This document shows positions 1-6,218 of a stretch of DNA of 10,715 bases, piece by piece. The position numbers and the translations under genes were made by a program. Positions within the stretch are counted from its first letter, which is position 1. Each line of letters starts with the position of its first letter. A model generated the notes under the pieces. That model was not told where the DNA came from. It made no database searches and saw nothing but the letters and a program-made list of their open reading frames with translations. Source of the stretch: Actinomycetota bacterium (lineage in GTDB: Bacteria > Actinomycetota > Acidimicrobiia > Acidimicrobiales > Iamiaceae); assembly GCA_018268545.1 (NCBI GenBank), contig JAFDWI010000098.1, positions 1-10,715 of the forward strand, given 5' to 3'.

Positions 1-101
1 AACGTGAGGCGCCCGGTGGTGACTACAGCGAGCGTGGTGTGGCCGAACGTCCGATCGTCGCCGGCCACGAGTTGATGGGTCGCCTCACCGCGGTGCGCTG
101 A
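1..101 (+). CDS. C-terminal end of an unidentified protein (5' truncated by window edge)
   Basis: The frame beginning at base 3 is open from the window edge to a TGA at 99-101 and encodes 32 residues ending in GHELMGRLTAVR. The composition is plausible for a real C-terminus (charged and mixed, with GC-rich third positions like its neighbours), and nothing competes for these bases. I do not recognise the family. In many actinobacteria threonine-biosynthesis genes lie just before rho, but nothing in these 32 residues lets me say this is one of them. A gap of about 230 bases separates it from rho, so the two are probably not translationally coupled. Confidence 0.5.
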   Translation, partial: REAPGGDYSERGVAERPIVAGHELMGRLTAVR

Positions 102-335
102 ACCGCAGGAGATCACCGCCGAAAGGTCGCATCGGGCCGACGTGGTGCTACGGTGAGAGGAGCGCCAAGGGAGCGTCTCGGCGGCGTTGTGCCGGTGGGA
201 GACCCCGAGGTGATTGTCAGTTGATGTGCTTCGGCGCGTACATCCGTGACGCGTCGCCGGTACCTCGGGTCCGACCATGTTCGTGTCGGCAGGGGCGTGA
301 CCGGACCGAGACGGAGAGAACGAGGAATCATCACC
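102..335 (+). promoter_or_regulatory. rho 5' leader with candidate -10 and a UUCG-capped hairpin
   Basis: No gene fits here. TACGGT at 149-154 (preceded by GC) matches the actinobacterial TAnnnT -10 pattern and would start transcription near 161, leaving a leader of about 175 nt. I see no convincing -35. Within the leader, 224-239 can fold into a six-pair stem (two G-U pairs) capped by TTCG at 230-233. GTCTC and GAGAC around 175-203 could enclose a larger stem. rho mRNAs are often autoregulated by premature termination in their own leader, so a structured leader makes sense, but a regulatory role is inferred. GAGGA at 322-326, nine bases before ATG 336, is a good ribosome binding site. Confidence 0.35.
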
Positions 336-2003
336 ATGAGCGACAGCTCGTCAGACTTCGACCGTTCGCAACTCGAACGTAAAGACCGCGAACAACTCGT
401 CGAGATCGCCGCCGCGCTGGGGCGCAAGCCGCCGTCGCGTGCTCGCAAGGCCGAGGTCGTCGACCTCATCCTCGAACTGGCTGGGGTCACGACGGCGGCC
501 GATGCGACGCCGGCCGATGCGATGTCGGTCGACGATGCAACCGAGCCTGTCGCTGCCGTCGCCGCTGTGCCGGGTGGCGACGCCGCCGGGGCACCGGCAG
601 CGGCCGCCCCGAAGCCGGGCGAGCCGACGCGCGCGCCGAGCGGCGGCGACAACGCCGAACGAACCGCTACCACGACCACGGAAGGCAACGGCAACGGCAA
701 CGACCGTGCCCCGCGGCCTGCCACCGACGCGGCGCCCGATGCCGAGGGCGACGACGGCGAAACCGGCGCCGAAGCCGGCACGTCGAACGACGCGCAGAAC
801 GATCAGAACGGCCGTCGTCGGCGCCGTCGGGGCCGTGGCGGGAACGTCCCCGCCGAAGGGCAGCCAGAACCCGAGCCCATCGACGTGGAAGGCATCCTCG
901 ATCTGCGCGACGACGGGTACGGCTTCCTCCGTCTGCGCGGCTACCTGGGCCACCGCGACGACTCGTACGTGTCGGTGAAGCAGGTGCGCCAGTTCGGGTT
1001 GCGCCGTGGAGACCGGATCAAAGGGCTTTCCCGCCCGCCGACCCGTTCCGAGAAGAACCCGGCGCTGCTGCGGATCGACGAGGTCAACGGCGCCGAGCCG
1101 CACCTGGCCCGTGAACGGCCGCGTTTCGCGAACCTGACGCCCGAGTACCCGACCGAACCGCTCCGTCTGGAGCACCGCGACACGATCGTCGACATGACCG
1201 CGCGGATCATCGACCTGGTCGCACCGATCGGCAAGGGCCAGCGTGGGCTGATCGTCGCGCCCCCCAAGTCGGGCAAGACCACGATCCTCAAGACGATCGC
1301 CCGCGCGATCGAGCAGAACCATCCCGAGGCGCACCTCATGGTGCTGCTCGTCGACGAACGTCCCGAAGAGGTCACCGACTTCCAGCGGTGGATCGGTGCG
1401 GGCGAGGTCGTCGCATCGACCTTCGATCGTCCGGCCGAGGAACACACCACGGTCGCCGAACTCGCGATCGAACGTGCCAAGCGCATCGCGGAATCCGGTG
1501 GCGACGTGGTGTTGCTGGTCGACGGGATCACGCGGTTGACCCGTGCGTACAACCTCACCGTGAAGGAATCCGGCCGTCTGATGAGCGGTGGGATCGATGC
1601 TGCAGCGATCTGGCCCGCGAAGCGATTCTTCGGTGCGGCGCGCAAGCTCGCCGAAGGCGGGTCGCTCACGATCCTCGCGACCGCGCTCGTCGACACGAAC
1701 TCCCGCATGGACGACCACATCTTCGAGGAGTTCAAGGGGACGGGCAACGCCGAGTTACGCCTCGACCGGCGCCTCGCCGAGTCCCGTACGTTCCCCGCGA
1801 TCGATGTCGCCGGATCGGGAACCCGTCACGAGGAACTGTTGTTCACCAAGCCCGAACAGGTGCGGATCGCCAAGTTGCGGCGGGTGCTCGCCGCGGTTCC
1901 CGACGACGGGAACGGTCCGGGTGGGGCGATGCGGCTGCTGATCGAACGCCTCCAGGCCTTCAAGTCGAACGAGGACTTCCTGGCCGAGGTCGCGAAGTCG
2001 TGA
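336..2003 (+). CDS. rho: Transcription termination factor Rho
   Basis: This is the hexameric RNA-dependent ATPase/helicase that ends transcription, 555 aa from ATG 336. That start is preferred over an upstream GTG at 246 because GAGGA lies nine bases before it and the Rho N-terminal helical domain begins there. Domains: Rho_N about 13-50; a disordered Ala/Pro/Asp/Gly-rich insertion about 51-180 ending in an Arg-rich tract (160-168), as in other actinobacterial Rhos; cold-shock RNA-binding fold about 183-255 with RNP1 GYGFLR (194-199); and RecA-like ATPase with P-loop APPKSGKT (308-315), catalytic DERPEE (340-345), Walker B VVLLVD (391-396) and FEEFKGTGNAEL (463-474). Oddities: the residue after the Walker B Asp is Gly397 rather than Ser; Phe349 replaces the usual Met; an extra residue lies in RWIGAGEVV (351-359); and the Q-loop region reads AIWPAKRFF. 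These map to the nucleotide/bicyclomycin pocket. The identity is certain. Confidence 0.97.
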   Translation: MSDSSSDFDRSQLERKDREQLVEIAAALGRKPPSRARKAEVVDLILELAGVTTAADATPADAMSVDDATEPVAAVAAVPGGDAAGAPAAAAPKPGEPTRAPSGGDNAERTATTTTEGNGNGNDRAPRPATDAAPDAEGDDGETGAEAGTSNDAQNDQNGRRRRRRGRGGNVPAEGQPEPEPIDVEGILDLRDDGYGFLRLRGYLGHRDDSYVSVKQVRQFGLRRGDRIKGLSRPPTRSEKNPALLRIDEVNGAEPHLARERPRFANLTPEYPTEPLRLEHRDTIVDMTARIIDLVAPIGKGQRGLIVAPPKSGKTTILKTIARAIEQNHPEAHLMVLLVDERPEEVTDFQRWIGAGEVVASTFDRPAEEHTTVAELAIERAKRIAESGGDVVLLVDGITRLTRAYNLTVKESGRLMSGGIDAAAIWPAKRFFGAARKLAEGGSLTILATALVDTNSRMDDHIFEEFKGTGNAELRLDRRLAESRTFPAIDVAGSGTRHEELLFTKPEQVRIAKLRRVLAAVPDDGNGPGGAMRLLIERLQAFKSNEDFLAEVAKS

Positions 2004-2010
2004 CCGGCTC

Positions 2011-2040
2011 GCGACCGTCGATTCGACGGTCGCCTTTCGT
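2011..2040 (+). terminator. Intrinsic-type terminator after rho
   Basis: GCGACCGTCG (2011-2020) and CGACGGTCGC (2024-2033) form a perfect ten-pair stem with a three-base ATT loop, seven bases after the rho stop, followed by CTTTCGT. The stem is strong but the U-tract is short, as is usual in high-GC actinobacteria. It separates rho from rpmE, which has its own candidate promoter just downstream. Confidence 0.75.
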
Positions 2041-2058
2041 GACGTCGGCGTCGGCCGG

Positions 2059-2064
2059 TACAGT
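2059..2064 (+). promoter_or_regulatory. Candidate -10 element for rpmE
   Basis: TACAGT, preceded by GG, matches TAnnnT and lies between the rho terminator and rpmE. Transcription would start near 2071, giving a leader of about 45 nt that contains the AAGGAG ribosome binding site. No clear -35 is visible (TTCGTG at 2036-2041 is a poor match). Its place behind a terminator and before a gene is the main support. Confidence 0.4.
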
Positions 2065-2115
2065 TGTCTGTCCCGTTGCGGTCACCTCGCAGCGGAGTTT
2101 TCCCAAGGAGTGGCG

Positions 2116-2358
2116 ATGAAGGCCGGAATTCACCCCGAGTACATGGAGACCAGCGTCTCGTGTTCGTGTGGGAACACGTTCACGACCCATTCGACGGTGC
2201 CGGCCGTGTCGGTCGAACTGTGCAACGAATGCCACCCCTTCTACACGGGCAAGCAGAAGCTGGTCGACACCGGTGGTCGCATCGACCGTTTCGAGCGCCG
2301 TTACGGGAAGCGCAAGCGCGCCGGGGCACCGGACGCCTCGGCGGACGCCGACGCCTGA
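2116..2358 (+). CDS. rpmE: 50S ribosomal protein L31 (zinc-binding C+ form)
   Basis: Large-subunit ribosomal protein of 80 aa that contributes to an inter-subunit bridge. The start MKAGIHPEY is typical of L31, and AAGGAG (2105-2110) lies five bases before ATG 2116. An in-frame GTG at 2110 overlaps that ribosome binding site and is rejected. Zinc ligands are all present: C16 and C18 in SCSCGNTF, C36 and C39 in LCNECHPF, so this is the C+ paralogue expressed when zinc is sufficient. The conserved HPFYTGKQK and GGRIDRFERRYG blocks follow. An acidic, Ala-rich tail (about 70-80) extends beyond the core. It is transcribed separately from rho and lies 57 bases before prfA, an order (rho-rpmE-prfA) shared by many bacteria. 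Confidence 0.97.
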   Translation: MKAGIHPEYMETSVSCSCGNTFTTHSTVPAVSVELCNECHPFYTGKQKLVDTGGRIDRFERRYGKRKRAGAPDASADADA

Positions 2359-2415
2359 TCACGCTGCGGCGGGCCGGCGAACCGGTTCGCACCGCGCGTC
2401 GACGGTCGTGCCGCG

Positions 2416-3507
2416 ATGACCGAACTGGTCGACCGGGTCGCGAGCTACGAACACGAACTCGGTGAAGTCGAGGCACGCCTCGCCGACCCGGGCGTGTTCG
2501 ACGACCGGTCCCGCTATGCGGATCTCGCGCGCCGACACAAGGAACTCGAACGGATCGTCGCGTGCGGTCGCGCTCTGCGCGAGCGCGTCGGGGATCTCGC
2601 CGCGGCCAAGGAGATGGCCGCCGAGACCGACGGCGACGACCGGCTGGCGATGGTCGCCGAGGCGGACGAGGCCGAAGCCGACGTCGCACGCCTGACCGCC
2701 GAGTTGCGGGTCCTGCTCCTGCCGCCCGATCCGAATGATCACCGCGACGTGATCGTGGAGATCCGCGGCGCGGAGGGCGGTGAGGAGGCGAACCTGTTCG
2801 CCGGTGACCTGTTCGCCATGTACAAGGTGTTCGCGGCCGAGCGAGGTTGGACGCTCGAGGTGCTCGGCGCCGAAGAGTCGGCGTTGGGCGGTTTCTCGAC
2901 GATCACCTTCCGTGTCGCGGGGGACGGCGTTTGGACGCGCCTCAAGCACGAAGCGGGGCCACATCGGGTCCAGCGCGTTCCGGTGACCGAATCACAGGGA
3001 CGGGTGCACACCTCGTCCGCGACGGTGACGGTGTTGCCCGAAGCCGACGAGGTCGACGTCGACATCGACCCGAACGATCTGAAGATCGACGTGTACCGGT
3101 CTTCGGGCCCTGGTGGCCAGTCGGTGAACACGACCGACTCGGCGGTGCGGATCACGCATCTTCCCACGGGCCTGGTCGTGTCGATGCAGGACGAGAAGTC
3201 CCAGATCCAGAACAAGGCCCGGGCGCTCGTCGTGTTGCGCAGTCGGCTGCTGGCAGCGGCACAGCATGCCCAGGCGGCCGAGGCGTCCGACGCGCGGCGC
3301 GGTCAGGTCGGCGGCGGTGGCCGAAGTGAGAAGATCCGCACGTACAACTTCAAGGAGAATCGGGTCACCGACCACCGGATCGGCCTGACGCTCTACAAGC
3401 TCGACAAGATCCTGGCCGGTGACCTGAGCGAAGTGTCGGACGCGCTGGTGATGGACGAGCAGCAGCACCGCCTGGTGGAAGGCGACGCGTCGACAGGATC
3501 GCCGTGA
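2416..3507 (+). CDS. prfA: Peptide chain release factor 1 (RF1)
   Basis: RF1 reads UAA and UAG in the ribosomal A site and triggers release of the finished protein. At 363 aa it is normal length. The N-terminal helical domain (about 1-95) precedes the conserved RGAEGGEEANLFAGDLF block (117-133). The stop-codon tripeptide is PVT (189-191, in RVPVTESQGR), the RF1-type PxT rather than the RF2-type SPF. The catalytic GGQ is at 233-235 within SSGPGGQSVNTTDSAVRITH. No strong ribosome binding site precedes ATG 2416, only 57 bases after rpmE; translation may depend on coupling. prmC, whose product methylates the GGQ glutamine, follows after 27 bases in the same frame. Confidence 0.97.
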   Translation: MTELVDRVASYEHELGEVEARLADPGVFDDRSRYADLARRHKELERIVACGRALRERVGDLAAAKEMAAETDGDDRLAMVAEADEAEADVARLTAELRVLLLPPDPNDHRDVIVEIRGAEGGEEANLFAGDLFAMYKVFAAERGWTLEVLGAEESALGGFSTITFRVAGDGVWTRLKHEAGPHRVQRVPVTESQGRVHTSSATVTVLPEADEVDVDIDPNDLKIDVYRSSGPGGQSVNTTDSAVRITHLPTGLVVSMQDEKSQIQNKARALVVLRSRLLAAAQHAQAAEASDARRGQVGGGGRSEKIRTYNFKENRVTDHRIGLTLYKLDKILAGDLSEVSDALVMDEQQHRLVEGDASTGSP

Positions 3508-3534
3508 GGCACCCGAGCAACGGCCGGAACCGAC

Positions 3535-4452
3535 GTGGTACCGGTGGTCGCTGAGGGCCGGAACTGGCGGGGCGCGCTCGTCCGGGCGACCGTGCGCCTG
3601 GAGCCGGTGGCCGGTGACGGCGCCGAACGTGAGGCACGATGGTTGCTTCGTGAGGTGGCCGGGGTGGAGCGGGCCTGGCCGGTGTTGCTCGACGAGGAAC
3701 CCACGCACGCGGATCTGGCGCGTTTCGATTCGATGGTCGACCGGCGCGCGCTCGGGGAGCCGTTGCAGTACGTGATCGGCCATTGGCCGTTCCGATCGGT
3801 CGACCTCATTGTCGATGAACGGGCGTTGATCCCTCGACCCGAGACCGAACAGGTGGTCGAGGTCGCGTTGGCCGAACTCGACGGGCTCGGTGTTGCGGGC
3901 CCGGTCGTGGTCGACCTGGGCACCGGGACCGGAGCGATCGCGCTGTCGATCGCGGTCGAACGCCCCGAGGTGTGGGTCCTCGGGATCGAGGCGTCGCGGC
4001 CTGCGCTGGAACTTGCGATGGAGAACCGTGATCGCGTCGGGCTCGGGGTGAAGCGGGTTGCGTTCGCGGCGGGTTCGTGGTTTTCGATGCTGCCCGGCGA
4101 CCTGCACGGTGCGATCGACCTGATCGTCACGAACCCGCCGTATGTGGCGACCGGTGATGACATCGACCCGTCGGTTCGCGACTGGGAACCGTCGGGCGCG
4201 TTGTTCGCGGGAGTGGACGGGTTGGATGACCTGCGGGTGACCATTTCCCAGGCCCCCGAATGGTTGGCGCCACACGGGGTACTGGTCGCCGAGATCGGCG
4301 CCACTCAAAGCGACGCGGTACGCGCGCTCGCCACCGATGCGGGGTTCGTCCACGCCGAGGTTCGCCCCGACTTCGCCGGCCATGACCGCATCCTCATCGC
4401 CCGCCGCCACGGCGCTCCGGGGCCGCGACAAGAGCGTCGGAGCGTGCCGTAG
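3535..4452 (+). CDS. prmC: Release factor glutamine methyltransferase PrmC (HemK)
   Basis: SAM-dependent N5-glutamine methyltransferase acting on the GGQ motif of RF1 and RF2; 305 aa. The N-terminal release-factor-binding domain (about 10-95) contains GEPLQYVIGHWPF. Then come IPRPETE (99-105), SAM-binding motif VVDLGTGTGAIAL (125-137) and the catalytic NPPY (200-203), which holds the substrate glutamine. The start is GTG 3535, because the frame opens only after the prfA stop at 3505-3507; another in-frame GTG at 3544 is possible. The upstream GGAA is a weak ribosome binding site. Enzyme and substrate genes side by side is the standard arrangement. The stop is TAG (4450-4452), itself read by RF1, and it overlaps a candidate -10 for the next gene. 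Confidence 0.95.
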   Translation: MVPVVAEGRNWRGALVRATVRLEPVAGDGAEREARWLLREVAGVERAWPVLLDEEPTHADLARFDSMVDRRALGEPLQYVIGHWPFRSVDLIVDERALIPRPETEQVVEVALAELDGLGVAGPVVVDLGTGTGAIALSIAVERPEVWVLGIEASRPALELAMENRDRVGLGVKRVAFAAGSWFSMLPGDLHGAIDLIVTNPPYVATGDDIDPSVRDWEPSGALFAGVDGLDDLRVTISQAPEWLAPHGVLVAEIGATQSDAVRALATDAGFVHAEVRPDFAGHDRILIARRHGAPGPRQERRSVP

Positions 4453-4455
4453 GAT
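4450..4455 (+). promoter_or_regulatory. Candidate -10 of a leaderless or near-leaderless promoter
   Basis: TAGGAT overlaps the prmC stop codon and ends eight bases before the GTG at 4464. That spacing puts transcription start at or within two bases of the start codon, and no ribosome binding site is visible before the GTG. Both fit a leaderless mRNA, which is common in actinobacteria. No -35 is evident. Confidence 0.45.
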
Positions 4456-4463
4456 CGTGACCT

Positions 4464-4733
4464 GTGCCGCGCAATCCGCCGGTCGTTCCGGTCGACACCG
4501 ACGCCGAGGTCTGGCGACGGCAGATGGAAGCGATCAAGAGGCGTTCTGTCGCTGAACGGATCGATGAGTGGGAGCAGCTGAATCGGGCCGTCGGTCTGAT
4601 GGCCGAGCAGGCGGTGCGTCGGCGTCACCCGGACTATTCGGACCGTCAGGTGTTTCTTGCGCTCGTTCGCGCGTGGTACGGCGACGAGCTCGCGTTTGCG
4701 GTGTGGTCGGAGGCGGCAACGGTGCAGCCATGA
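4464..4733 (+). CDS. Small protein paired with a nucleotidyltransferase gene; function unknown
   Basis: An 89-aa soluble, largely helical and charged protein with no signal peptide or membrane segment. It has a basic/amphipathic middle (about 18-50) and a conserved-looking RRRHPDYSDRQVFLALVRAWYGDELA stretch split over about 52-77. Small proteins of this style (an HPD/E-S-R segment, then a hydrophobic helix and YGDELA) often sit directly before a nucleotidyltransferase gene of the AbiEii/DUF6036 kind. Here its TGA overlaps the ATG of such a gene (ATGA), so the two were made as a coupled pair. The partner is now broken, so this gene may be a functional leftover. The start is GTG 4464, chosen from the -10 spacing. 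Toxin-antitoxin or defence involvement is an inference from the partner only. Confidence 0.65.
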   Translation: MPRNPPVVPVDTDAEVWRRQMEAIKRRSVAERIDEWEQLNRAVGLMAEQAVRRRHPDYSDRQVFLALVRAWYGDELAFAVWSEAATVQP

Positions 4734-4906
4734 TCGACCTGGCGGGTGCGTTCCGAACTGTCGCCGGTGTGCTGGAGGCTGCGGGCGTGTCGCATGTCGT
4801 GGTTGGTTCGACAGCAGCGGCTGCCTGAGGTGTGGCACGCACAACGCGTGATGTCGACATCGTCGTCCTCGTTCCGGAAGACAACCTGGACAAGGTGCTG
4901 ACCTTG
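4730..4906 (+). pseudogene. Broken nucleotidyltransferase (AbiEii/DUF6036-like): nonsense codon plus lost 3' end
   Basis: ATG 4730 overlaps the upstream stop. The frame reads AGVSHVVVGSTAAAA, hits TGA at 4826-4828 (codon 33), then continues without a frameshift as GVARTTRDVDIVVLVPEDN. The joined text is the nucleotidyltransferase core: the GS of the hGS motif (26-27) and the DVD metal-binding aspartates (4850-4858). A residue such as Trp is usual where the TGA falls, so TGG to TGA is the simplest reading. Similarity fades after VPEDNLDKVL (about 4900). Downstream sequence in this frame is antisense to a different gene fragment, so the C-terminal two thirds is missing. A GTG restart at 4832 would give a peptide lacking the GS motif and is unlikely to be active. 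TGA ends most genes here, so decoding as Trp is unlikely. Confidence 0.7.
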
Positions 4907-4909
4907 CCC

Positions 4910-5044
4910 CTCCCCGTCGAGGGTGATCCGTCGACCGATCAAGAGGTCGGGCACGTACGCTTCGTAGGTGCACCCCTGGCGGTCTCGTCGGGACAGGCCC
5001 GACCGGAGATCGGTCTCCCACCTGCGTTTGGCTACCCTGGACAC
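4910..5044 (-). pseudogene. 5' remnant of a probable Fic-family gene
   Basis: On the minus strand a GTG at 5044 follows a strong AAGGAGG (5055-5049) by four bases; an ATG at 5048 abuts that site and is in another frame. The first ~45 codons read like the N-terminus of actinobacterial Fic/DOC AMP-transferase-like proteins: RWETDLRSGLSRRDR, then CTYEAYVPDLL and GRRITLDGE. After about 4910 the frame runs into antisense of the nucleotidyltransferase and loses family character, although it stays open to 4646. The catalytic Fic motif (HxFxxGNGR) is absent, so no active enzyme can be made. The Fic assignment rests on memory of the family's N-terminal pattern and is moderate; the truncation itself is clear. 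Confidence 0.5.
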
Positions 5045-5053
5045 GCATCCTCC

Positions 5054-5103
5054 TTGTTCAGGGATGGATGATGACCCAGAACAAGATCATCGATTGTTCA
5101 GGG
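5054..5103. repeat. Three copies of a 10-mer (TTGTTCAGGG) forming direct and inverted repeats
   Basis: TTGTTCAGGG occurs at 5054-5063 and 5094-5103, 40 bases apart. CCCAGAACAA at 5075-5084 is an inverted copy with one mismatch, so 5075-5103 forms a dyad with a nine-base spacer. The cluster lies directly upstream of the Fic-like remnant's ribosome binding site on the minus strand and after the DUF2804 stop. It could be an operator array for the former minus-strand gene or leftovers of insertion. There is no U-tract, so a terminator is less likely. Confidence 0.5.
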
Positions 5104-5147
5104 TTGTGCCGACGCCGCTCGAACCGAAGTCACCGCCACGGGCCACC

Positions 5148-6179
5148 TCACCAGCGCCAGGAGATCTCCTCGGCGAAGCCGATCACGTCGTCACCCAACG
5201 TCAGCGGTGCCCCGTCATCACGGGGAACCGTGCCCGACCACGAGCCGAAAACCTGGTGGCCCAGGTTCGCCAACACGCCGATGTTCAACGTCGAGGGCAG
5301 GTCCCAGCGGGGCGTGAGCGTCAACTCCAGCGTGTGGTCGGCTGAATGCACGTGCCACGGTTCCATCGGGCGTTGCGGGTCATAATCCCACACCAGTTCC
5401 TCACCGATCTTCGACAGCCGCCCATCCACGATGATCCCGTTTTCGGTCACCCCGGTTCCGTCGGTCCACTTCGAACCCATCTGGATGCCGATCGTGTGGC
5501 CATCGGTGGTCGTGCCCGCACCGCCGGCCCAGTTCCAGATGACCCGGTATGCCCAGCGGCCCCGACCGACATCCAGGGTCGCCCACGCGGGCCGGTCCGC
5601 TCCGATCGGGCGCGTGACGCCGTTGAGGTTGAGCGATCCGGTGACTCGCCGGGCCTGATGTTTGGATGTGTACTGGAAACGCGTCGCACTCCAGGGCACG
5701 ACCACGTTGAGCGATTCGTGACCGTCGGGGCGTTCGACGAGCGCGTCGAGCCGGTTCTCACCGCCGTGCGATCCGCGCCAATGCGCGATGATCCGCGTGC
5801 CTCCTTCGACTTCGCTCACCTCGGCGTCGAGGCGACGCGAGCGGTGGTGCAAGGGTCGTGATCCGGGAACGTCCGGCAGCCGGATGCCGCGTCCGAACGG
5901 CGCGATGTGCGCAGCCTGGCCGTGGTCGCGGGTCACGAAGTCGGCCCAGTTGACCGCCACGAGTCCGACGTAGTCGAGGTCCGCGAAGGTGACCGACACC
6001 GCGCCGTCGCCGAGCAGGATACCCCAGTAGTCCCAACGCTTGTTACGACCCCACGAACCTTGCAGGTTGGCTCGCTGCAGGGGAACCCGTGACCAGCCCA
6101 CGGCATCGCGGTTCAGCGAATGCCCGTCGGGGGTACACAGGTCGACGGGCTCGGTGAGTTCACGCTCGTGGGTCGCCAT
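5148..6179 (-). CDS. DUF2804 domain-containing protein
   Basis: A 343-aa protein matching the DUF2804 family along its length. Features include an N-terminal PLQRANLQGSWGRNKRWDYWG block (33-53), VSVTFADLDYVGLVAVNW (61-78), RPLHHR near 108, WAYRVIWNWAGGAGTTTDGHTIG (about 209-231), GSKWTDGTGVTENGIIVDG (235-253) and the C-terminal FGSWSGT / GFAEEISWRW ending. The sequence is rich in aromatic, beta-strand-like segments with no signal peptide or membrane helix. The family's biochemical role is not established; a lipocalin-like beta-barrel would fit, but that is inference. Start ATG 6179 is 39 bases from the divergent tsaC start; GGGG five bases upstream is at best a weak ribosome binding site. It stands alone on the minus strand and interrupts the prmC-tsaC order. 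Confidence 0.85.
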   Translation of the reverse strand: MATHERELTEPVDLCTPDGHSLNRDAVGWSRVPLQRANLQGSWGRNKRWDYWGILLGDGAVSVTFADLDYVGLVAVNWADFVTRDHGQAAHIAPFGRGIRLPDVPGSRPLHHRSRRLDAEVSEVEGGTRIIAHWRGSHGGENRLDALVERPDGHESLNVVVPWSATRFQYTSKHQARRVTGSLNLNGVTRPIGADRPAWATLDVGRGRWAYRVIWNWAGGAGTTTDGHTIGIQMGSKWTDGTGVTENGIIVDGRLSKIGEELVWDYDPQRPMEPWHVHSADHTLELTLTPRWDLPSTLNIGVLANLGHQVFGSWSGTVPRDDGAPLTLGDDVIGFAEEISWRW

Positions 6180-6206
6180 GACCCCGAAGTCCTACCACGT
6201 TCGGGT

Positions 6207-6212
6207 TAGCGT
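6207..6212 (+). promoter_or_regulatory. Candidate -10 for leaderless tsaC
   Basis: TAGCGT (preceded by GT) occupies -12 to -7 relative to the A of ATG 6219, the spacing expected if transcription begins at the start codon. No ribosome binding site precedes the ATG. The whole divergent gap to DUF2804 is only 39 bases, which leaves little room for a conventional leader. Confidence 0.5.
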
Positions 6213-6218
6213 CGTTTC

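Noticed and set aside
246..335. N-terminal extension of Rho from GTG 246
   Set aside because: The 30 extra residues are Arg-rich with no family match, and GAGGA directly supports ATG 336.
351..1718. 455-codon open frame on the minus strand across rho
   Set aside because: It is antisense to a confident rho gene, has no family pattern and reflects high-GC third-position bias, which keeps antisense frames open.
2377..2390. Perfect 14-base palindrome GCGAACCGGTTCGC between rpmE and prfA
   Set aside because: It has no loop or U-tract for a terminator and no promoter next to it, and the gap is only 57 bases. Chance is plausible in GC-rich DNA.
2992..4431. 479-codon open frame on the minus strand across prfA and prmC
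   Set aside because: It spans two conserved genes on the other strand, is rich in Arg/His/Asp as antisense shadows usually are, and shows no motif.
4826..4828. UGA read as tryptophan (recoding)
   Set aside because: rho, rpmE, prfA, tsaC, the phosphatase and rpiB all end in TGA, so UGA is a normal stop here, and the gene is also truncated downstream.
4305..5048. 247-codon minus-strand frame starting with ATG 5048
   Set aside because: The start abuts the ribosome binding site with no spacer and the frame shows no family character; the GTG 5044 frame carries the Fic-like pattern instead.
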